DNA of 12,261 nucleotides, taken from positions 1 to 12,261 of the forward strand of contig DKKL01000025.1 in the NCBI GenBank assembly GCA_002455255.1. The letters run 5' to 3'. Origin of the DNA: Candidatus Tepidiaquacellales bacterium UBA6667 (GTDB lineage: Bacteria > Bacteroidota > Ignavibacteria > Tepidaquicellales > Tepidaquicellaceae). The number at the start of each line of letters is the position of its first letter. Position 1 is the first letter of the stretch. The translations under genes and the position numbers were made by a program. Of this stretch, positions 8,910-12,261 are shown in pieces. Under the pieces are notes generated by a model, which was given only the letters and a program-made list of their open reading frames with translations, had not been told where the DNA came from and made no database searches.

Positions 8910-8996
8910 TTTCTCGATTTGTGAAAAAAATTTTCAAGTATGTTTAAATTAATTTTAAGCTCTCTCAATCATTTTTTATATTTATGTTAACTTAAA

Positions 8997-9030
8997 AAAA
9001 GGGTAAAAGTTTTGCAACTGATACCCTTTT
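8997..9030 (-). terminator. Two-tier hairpin with T-run on the minus strand
   Basis: Outer stem AAAAGGGTA/TACCCTTTT (9 bp), a symmetric internal loop (AA/GA), inner stem AGTT/AACT (4 bp) and tetraloop TTGC. On the minus strand it is followed directly by further T residues from the A-run at 8994-9000, as in an intrinsic terminator. On the plus strand the T-run is only four long. No minus-strand gene lies just upstream, so what it would terminate is unclear. A small RNA or processing site is possible. Confidence 0.5.
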
Positions 9031-9264
9031 ATAACGGCGGGTAAATTCAAACAAAATTTTTAAAATTAAATTATATAAAGATATGAAAAATATATTGATT
9101 TACTCCGGACAAATTTTTTAAGTTTTTAGTGCATTTTTTTGGTACCTTTTTGATTTTTCTGCAATTCTGTGCTATTTTGCGAGATTTTGCCCGGACAGGT
9201 TTTAGGGGTTTTTGAGAGAATTTTTATATTCTTTTTTGTTGCAGGAAATTTTAACGCTTTTTTA

Positions 9265-9291
9265 AAAAATTCTAATTTAATTAGAATTTTT
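9265..9291. repeat. Perfect AT-rich inverted repeat
   Basis: AAAAATTCTAAT and ATTAGAATTTTT form a 12-bp perfect stem around a 3-nt loop (TTA), with an extra A before it and CTTTT after. It could act as a bidirectional terminator or an operator about 100 bp before the HNH-like gene. With only two G-C pairs the RNA stem would be weak. Confidence 0.5.
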
Positions 9292-9393
9292 CTTTTACCT
9301 TATATTTTTATGGTTTTGGGATTGATTGTATATTTTCATATCTATAATTTTATGTAACTAAAATATTTTTTTAAATTATTGTATGGGGTTGTT

Positions 9394-9900
9394 ATGAAAA
9401 ATTTAATTAAAACTGAATTTAAACCGATAAAGGGATATCCCGAATATTATGCGGGAAGTAATGGAAAAATTTACAGGTGTGTGTCGAATAAAATGAGACC
9501 GCTTGTTATGTATATTTACGGGTATTCAAAATATCCGGAGGTTTATCTTTGCACAAATAATGAAAGGAAGAAATTTTTTGTTCATCGGCTTGTGATTAAG
9601 TCATTTGGGATTACGAAGTTTAGCAATTACAAAATAAAATTTGCTGACGGGAATCCTTTGAATAATTCGCCGGGGAATATTGAGGTGAAGAAGCTTGCAT
9701 ATAAAATACGAAGAGTGAGATGCGAGGGTGAGGAGGAGACTTTGCGGGTATCGGTGAGCGAAATGATGTATATGATTAAGCGGGATAAGCGATTGTGCGG
9801 AAGTGATGAGGAGTGGAAATATATTAAGAAAAGTCTTGCGAGGAGGGATTATAAGTTTAAGCATAACTGGTTGAAGATTTATATGAGGAGTAGGGTTTGA
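9394..9900 (+). CDS. NUMOD4/HNH-endonuclease-like protein, 168 aa, probably catalytically degenerate
   Basis: The ATG at 9394 is preferred over the in-frame TTG at 9379: it follows TATGGGGTTGTT, a Shine-Dalgarno-like G-run at suitable spacing, and leaves the domain intact. Residues about 9-37 (FKPIKGYPEYYAGSNGKIYR) match the NUMOD4 motif found at the N-terminus of phage-type homing endonucleases. Residues 62-98 match an HNH_3-type fold: FVHRLVIKSFG, then IKFADGNPLNN and GNIEV. In that family the line normally reads (V/I)-N-H-x-D-G-N, so Phe83 stands where the catalytic His is expected, although Asp85, Asn87 and Asn91 are present. The C-terminal 70 residues are basic and helical in character, perhaps DNA-binding. 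It stands alone on the plus strand beside a repeat block. It may be a decayed homing endonuclease or a DNA-binding derivative. Family call is good; activity is doubtful. Confidence 0.8.
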   Translation: MKNLIKTEFKPIKGYPEYYAGSNGKIYRCVSNKMRPLVMYIYGYSKYPEVYLCTNNERKKFFVHRLVIKSFGITKFSNYKIKFADGNPLNNSPGNIEVKKLAYKIRRVRCEGEEETLRVSVSEMMYMIKRDKRLCGSDEEWKYIKKSLARRDYKFKHNWLKIYMRSRV

Positions 9901-9954
9901 GGGGGTGGGATAAACATTCACCACGAATTTTCACCCCGTAGGGGAAAGTGTATG

Positions 9955-9998
9955 TTGGAGGGGTTTATCCTCCCCCTAAATCCCCCTCCAAAGGGGGA
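9955..9998. repeat. Overlapping C/G-rich hairpins after the HNH-like gene
   Basis: TTGGAGGGG (9955-9963) pairs with CCCCTCCAA (9983-9991). Alternatively TCCCCCT (9981-9987) pairs with AGGGGGA (9992-9998) around the loop CCAA. The two structures are mutually exclusive. Neither is followed by a T-run, so this looks like a dispersed hairpin repeat rather than a terminator, although it lies 55 bp after a stop codon. Confidence 0.65.
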
Positions 9999-10040
9999 CT
10001 TAATTGATTTACATAGGAGTCCTCTTTTGTTGTTTTTTTT

Positions 10041-10106
10041 GAGAGGGACTCCTGCGGGGAGAGGATAGATTCTTCGCTTCGCTCAGAATGACATTTTGGT
10101 TACAGA
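10041..10106. repeat. Tandem repeat unit 1 (GAGAGGGACTCCTGCGGG type)
   Basis: A 66-bp unit starting GAGAGGGACTCCTGCGGG, containing TTCTTCGCTTCGCTCAGAAT and ending ATTTTGGTTACAGA. It is nearly identical to 10113-10177; the differences are confined to a short stretch after the GCGGG. A related inverted arm (AGGAGTCCTCT) lies at 10015-10025. Confidence 0.85.
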
Positions 10107-10112
10107 AGGGTA

Positions 10113-10177
10113 GAGAGGGACTCCTGCGGGAAAGGAAAGATTCTTCGCTTCGCTCAGAATGACATTTTGGTTACAGA
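10113..10177. repeat. Tandem repeat unit 2
   Basis: Second copy of the 66-bp unit, offset 72 bp from the first. The last 39 bp from GATTCTTCGC to TTACAGA are identical in both. The CGCTTCGCT motif occurs again near 10400 and 10469, where it belongs to more diverged copies. Confidence 0.85.
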
Positions 10178-10181
10178 GGGG

Positions 10182-10214
10182 GTTTTGTGTGGACATGCCA
10201 TGGCATGTCCCTAC
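10182..10214. repeat. 33-bp unit with perfect 20-bp palindrome, copy 1
   Basis: GTTTTGTGT, then the perfect palindrome GGACATGCCATGGCATGTCC at 10191-10210, then CTAC. All 33 bp are repeated exactly at 10249-10281. Confidence 0.9.
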
Positions 10215-10248
10215 TAATTCTTCATTAGTATAAAAATAATCAATCACA

Positions 10249-10281
10249 GTTTTGTGTGGACATGCCATGGCATGTCCCTAC
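10249..10281. repeat. 33-bp unit with perfect 20-bp palindrome, copy 2
   Basis: Identical to 10182-10214, with the palindrome at 10258-10277 and a 67-bp offset between copies. The same orientation and exact identity suggest a recent copy or a maintained protein-binding or hairpin element. Confidence 0.9.
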
Positions 10282-10315
10282 CGAGTGAATTGAAATTGAA
10301 GCAGGGGTCCTCTGC

Positions 10316-10460
10316 GAGAGACTCCTGCGGGAAATGGGGGGTGGTGGTCATCCTGAGTGAAACGAATGATCTCGTTTTTCGGTTAATGGGATACTTCGTC
10401 GCTTCGCTCCTCAGTATGACAGGAGGTTCAGGGATACTTTCCCGATAACGGGCATCGGGA
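10316..10460. repeat. Degenerate third repeat unit with hairpin
   Basis: Begins GAGAGACTCCTGCGGGAAA like the two units upstream, then diverges and regains similarity around TCGCTTCGCTCCTCAGTATGAC. At 10440-10460 TCCCGAT and ATCGGGA form a 7-bp stem around AACGGGC. Another partial copy follows (TGTCGCTTCGCTTC ... ATTATGACAGG), interrupted by a CCCCGTAGGGG element. Confidence 0.6.
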
Positions 10461-10533
10461 CAGGCTGTCGCTTCGCTTCCTCCCCGTAGGGGCAAGCATT
10501 ATGACAGGGGGATTTCCGGGTGGCAGGATTTTT

Positions 10534-11169
10534 TTAGGGGGATTCTTCGGTGAGGGACATTGCGTTTGCGGGCAGGGGTTCGCAAAGCGATAGTTTTACA
10601 TTTATATCTTCGTTAAGAAAATTATATATATCGGTGTCGGTTAGTATCACAGGTGAACGGTCGTTTGGATGAATCTTTCTTGTTAAGGCATTGCCTGTGG
10701 TTGTGATTATGGTGGTACACTCAATTTGGGCATCAGGATTTTTTTTATCTTTTTCAATTCGCGAATACCCTGCCGCAAAAAATATTTCGTGATTTTTAAG
10801 TGTGAATTTATACGGTGTTTTTGTTTTGCCTTCGGTTTTCCATTCGTAAAATCCCGTCATTGGTATCAGGACAGGACTTTTTGCCAATGTGTTTTTCCAT
10901 ATAGTTTTTATTTTTATATTTTCGGTTTTACTGTTTATCATCAGAAATTCTTTTCCTGCTGCGAGCGGTACGGTAATCCCCCATTTCATTGTGTCATACA
11001 TTAATCCGTCCGCAGTTTTTTTTATTACGAGTATGCTGTTTGTTGGACGGACATCTTTTTTTTTATACTCAACAACTTTATCAGGCATTTCAGGTGCAGG
11101 GATGTCTATGATTTCCCAGATTGATTTGGGGAAAGGTATATCAAATTTAGCTTCAAAACGTCCGCACAT
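10534..11169 (-). CDS. SRAP-domain abasic-site DNA-protein crosslink protein (HMCES/YedK family), 211 aa
   Basis: SRAP proteins form a thiazolidine crosslink with abasic sites in single-stranded DNA through the N-terminal Cys, after removal of Met1. The ATG at 11169 is therefore the true start, giving MCGRF; an open frame reaching 11244 would bury that Cys. Visible family features are Cys2, Asn79 (in INSKTEN), Glu109 in GFYEWK, and His167 in KIHPNDRSPVIL, all corresponding to the known active-site set. WGI at 63-65 is also typical. The C-terminus ends at LPANAMSLTEESP without the usual YPVS...VN segment, so it looks about 20-25 residues short, and the stop lies at the edge of the repeat block. 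The gene is divergent from a Y-family polymerase and shares a 154-bp regulatory region with it, fitting a joint DNA-damage role. Family assignment is very secure. Confidence 0.95.
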   Translation of the reverse strand: MCGRFEAKFDIPFPKSIWEIIDIPAPEMPDKVVEYKKKDVRPTNSILVIKKTADGLMYDTMKWGITVPLAAGKEFLMINSKTENIKIKTIWKNTLAKSPVLIPMTGFYEWKTEGKTKTPYKFTLKNHEIFFAAGYSRIEKDKKNPDAQIECTTIITTTGNALTRKIHPNDRSPVILTDTDIYNFLNEDINVKLSLCEPLPANAMSLTEESP

Positions 11170-11217
11170 ATCAAATGAGTTTAATTTTTTAAAAAAATAA
11201 TATTGGCAATACGTCTT

Positions 11218-11273
11218 AAATTTTATAGGGATAAAATTATACATTTCCTTATAAATATATACCCTATAAATTT
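11218..11273. promoter_or_regulatory. Inverted repeat in the divergent SRAP/polymerase intergenic region
   Basis: AAATTTTATAGGG (11218-11230) and CCCTATAAATTT (11262-11273) are complementary except for one bulged T, separated by 31 bp. Its position between two divergent start codons makes it a candidate shared operator; a structural role is also possible. No known LexA box was recognised. Confidence 0.45.
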
Positions 11274-11287
11274 AAGGTATATTAAGA

Positions 11288-11326
11288 ATTAACGTATTAG
11301 ATTAACGTATCAAATTAAGCATAATG
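11288..11326 (+). promoter_or_regulatory. 13-nt tandem repeats directly before the polymerase start
   Basis: ATTAACGTATTAG is followed at once by ATTAACGTATCAA and then by a partial third unit ATTAAGCATAATG whose end is the start codon. The first ten bases are identical in units one and two. An inverted partner AATACGT occurs at 11208-11214, near the SRAP start. A repressor or activator array is suspected. Confidence 0.45.
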
Positions 11327-12261
11327 TCTGAATTTTCAAGTTCAAATTATTTTATTCCGAGAGAGAACGATTTAGTTCATCAGTTGTATAAACGGGTGAG
11401 GATGATGCCGCTTTACAGTTTCCCTTGTTTAAAATATTTTAATCTGAGTATAAAAGAATTTACAAACAGGTTTTTTATACATTTTGATCTTGACTGTTTT
11501 TACTGCCAGGTGGAGACGCGTGACAATCCCAAGTTCATTGGCAAACCGGTGGGGGTGATAAGCGTTTCAAATTCGAAGTATAAGGGAATTGTGATGACGA
11601 CGAATTATGAGGCGAGGGACAGAGGAGTGGAGACGGCAATGTCAGTACTTGAGGCAAGGAGGATATGCCCTGATATTATACTGATAAACTGTTACGGTCA
11701 AAAGTATGAAGCGATATTACGCAGGATAAAGGAAATGATATACGGAATTGTCCCTGAGGAGTGTCTGGAGCAATATTCCATAGATGAGTGTTTTGTAGAT
11801 TTATCTCCGGTGTGCAAAACTTGGAAGGATGCACTGGATATATCAATAACAATTAAGCAGGAGATAAAGCGGATGGAAAACCTGACAACAAGTTTAGGAA
11901 TTTCCTATAACAAGACATACGCAAAGATGGCAACTAAACTTCAAAAGCCGAACGGGATGACTATGATAACGCATGAAAACAAGGAGAAGATATTATACGA
12001 TTTGCCATGTGATAAGATATGGGGTATAGGAACTCGGATATACAAGCGGCTGAAGGGATATGGGATAAACACGATAAGGGATTTGGCGGACTCGTGTGAA
12101 TATACTATGAAAAAAGAATTTGGCATAAACGGGATAGTTTATAAAAGGATGGCAAGAGGAGAAGACACAACTGAGATATTTTTTAAGGAGATGAGAGGGC
12201 ATGAGAAGATGCTGATGACGGCACACAGCAGGGATAATGCTACGGGGCATATTCCGGAAAT
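11324..12261 (+). CDS. Y-family (DinB/UmuC-type) translesion DNA polymerase, C-terminus cut by window edge
   Basis: The frame is open from the ATG at 11324 to the right edge (312 codons plus 2 nt). Y-family motifs appear in order: HFDLDCFYCQVE (53-64) with metal-binding Asp55 and a Tyr60 at the steric-gate position, NYEARDRGVETAMSVLEARR (94-113), YSIDECFVDL (151-160) with catalytic Asp154 and Glu155, SLGISYNKTYAKMATKLQKP (190-209), and LPCDKIWGIG (227-236), the start of the thumb helix-hairpin-helix. These enzymes insert nucleotides opposite damaged bases with low fidelity. The little-finger domain is only begun, so DinB versus UmuC cannot be settled. An unusual N-terminal extension of about 49 residues precedes the first motif. 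There is no strong Shine-Dalgarno site; tandem repeats abut the start codon. The divergent SRAP neighbour supports a DNA-damage role. Confidence 0.93.
   Translation, partial: MSEFSSSNYFIPRENDLVHQLYKRVRMMPLYSFPCLKYFNLSIKEFTNRFFIHFDLDCFYCQVETRDNPKFIGKPVGVISVSNSKYKGIVMTTNYEARDRGVETAMSVLEARRICPDIILINCYGQKYEAILRRIKEMIYGIVPEECLEQYSIDECFVDLSPVCKTWKDALDISITIKQEIKRMENLTTSLGISYNKTYAKMATKLQKPNGMTMITHENKEKILYDLPCDKIWGIGTRIYKRLKGYGINTIRDLADSCEYTMKKEFGINGIVYKRMARGEDTTEIFFKEMRGHEKMLMTAHSRDNATGHIPE

Larger units (their letters stand above)
8910..9393. other. Intergenic region without a convincing gene
   Basis: Between the minus-strand lipoprotein leader and the plus-strand HNH-like gene there are about 480 bp of T-rich sequence. 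The open frame at 9169-9357 (plus, GTG start) encodes only a low-complexity, Phe/Ile-rich string and runs through a perfect hairpin, so it was not called. Two strong hairpins are listed separately. No tRNA or riboswitch fold was recognised. Confidence 0.6.
9901..10533. other. GC-richer intergenic repeat block
   Basis: This gene-free stretch between the HNH-like gene and the SRAP gene is visibly richer in G and C than its surroundings and is built mostly from repeats: CCCCGTAGGGG elements at 9934-9944 and about 10482-10492, a C/G-rich double hairpin, two 65-66 bp units, two 33-bp palindromic units and a degenerate third copy. The open frames crossing it (translations such as VILSEAKNLSF and FVSLRMT) are read-through of repeat DNA and not genes. 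Confidence 0.8.

Noticed and set aside
9169..9357. Small hydrophobic plus-strand protein with a GTG start
   Set aside because: The translation is low-complexity and follows from T-rich DNA; no ribosome-binding site, and it crosses a perfect inverted repeat.
9601..9924. Minus-strand 107-codon frame opposite the HNH-like gene
   Set aside because: Shadow of the plus-strand gene, which carries clear NUMOD4/HNH motifs and a better start.
10041..10281. CRISPR array from the regularly spaced repeats
   Set aside because: Only two copies of each unit, no uniform spacers, and no cas genes in the window.
10083..10495. Minus- and plus-strand short proteins in the repeat block
   Set aside because: They are translations of repeated DNA, share the same SEAKNLSF/SLRMT strings, and overlap palindromes and hairpins.
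10726..11200. Plus-strand open frames opposite the SRAP gene
   Set aside because: They lie antisense to a gene with a complete, recognisable active site and have aromatic-rich, biased translations.

Overview
The window is AT-rich for most of its length and looks like a chromosomal piece from a Bacteroidota/Ignavibacteriota-type bacterium. The main evidence is two secreted proteins that end in a type IX secretion (T9SS, Por) sorting domain with the NPFNP signature common in Ignavibacteria-like genomes, plus two lipoproteins and weak Shine-Dalgarno sites. The assignment is inferred from protein style, not from a marker gene.

Layout. Positions 1-8853 hold five minus-strand genes for exported proteins: a left-truncated Asp-box propeller protein (1-978), a 509-residue repeat protein with a Por tail (1147-2676), a 1112-residue Asp-box protein with a Por tail (2980-6318; the start is moved upstream to recover a signal peptide), and two paralogous 355-residue lipoproteins (6575-7642 and 7786-8853). 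Four of the five start codons are preceded by the same promoter-like arrangement: TGTCYAAGCATT, then a box of the form TAnnTTTR exactly 26 nt downstream of the upstream TTTG (or AATG) element. A duplicated block of about 148 bp joins the last codons of a Por tail to this leader. One copy sits beside a 22-codon gene relic, which points to past tandem duplication and loss.

Positions 8854-9393 have no convincing gene but contain two strong hairpins. A plus-strand gene at 9394-9900 encodes a NUMOD4/HNH-like protein whose expected catalytic His appears to be Phe. Positions 9901-10533 are a GC-richer block of dispersed repeats: two near-identical 65-66 bp units, two identical 33-bp units with a perfect 20-bp palindrome, and several hairpins.

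The right end is a divergent DNA-damage pair. An SRAP (HMCES/YedK) abasic-site protein is on the minus strand (10534-11169), and a Y-family DNA polymerase truncated by the window edge is on the plus strand (11324-12261). They share a 154-bp intergenic region with a large inverted repeat and a 13-nt tandem repeat directly before the polymerase start. One shields abasic sites in single-stranded DNA and the other copies past lesions, so co-regulation is plausible. No CRISPR array, rRNA, tRNA or complete insertion sequence was seen.
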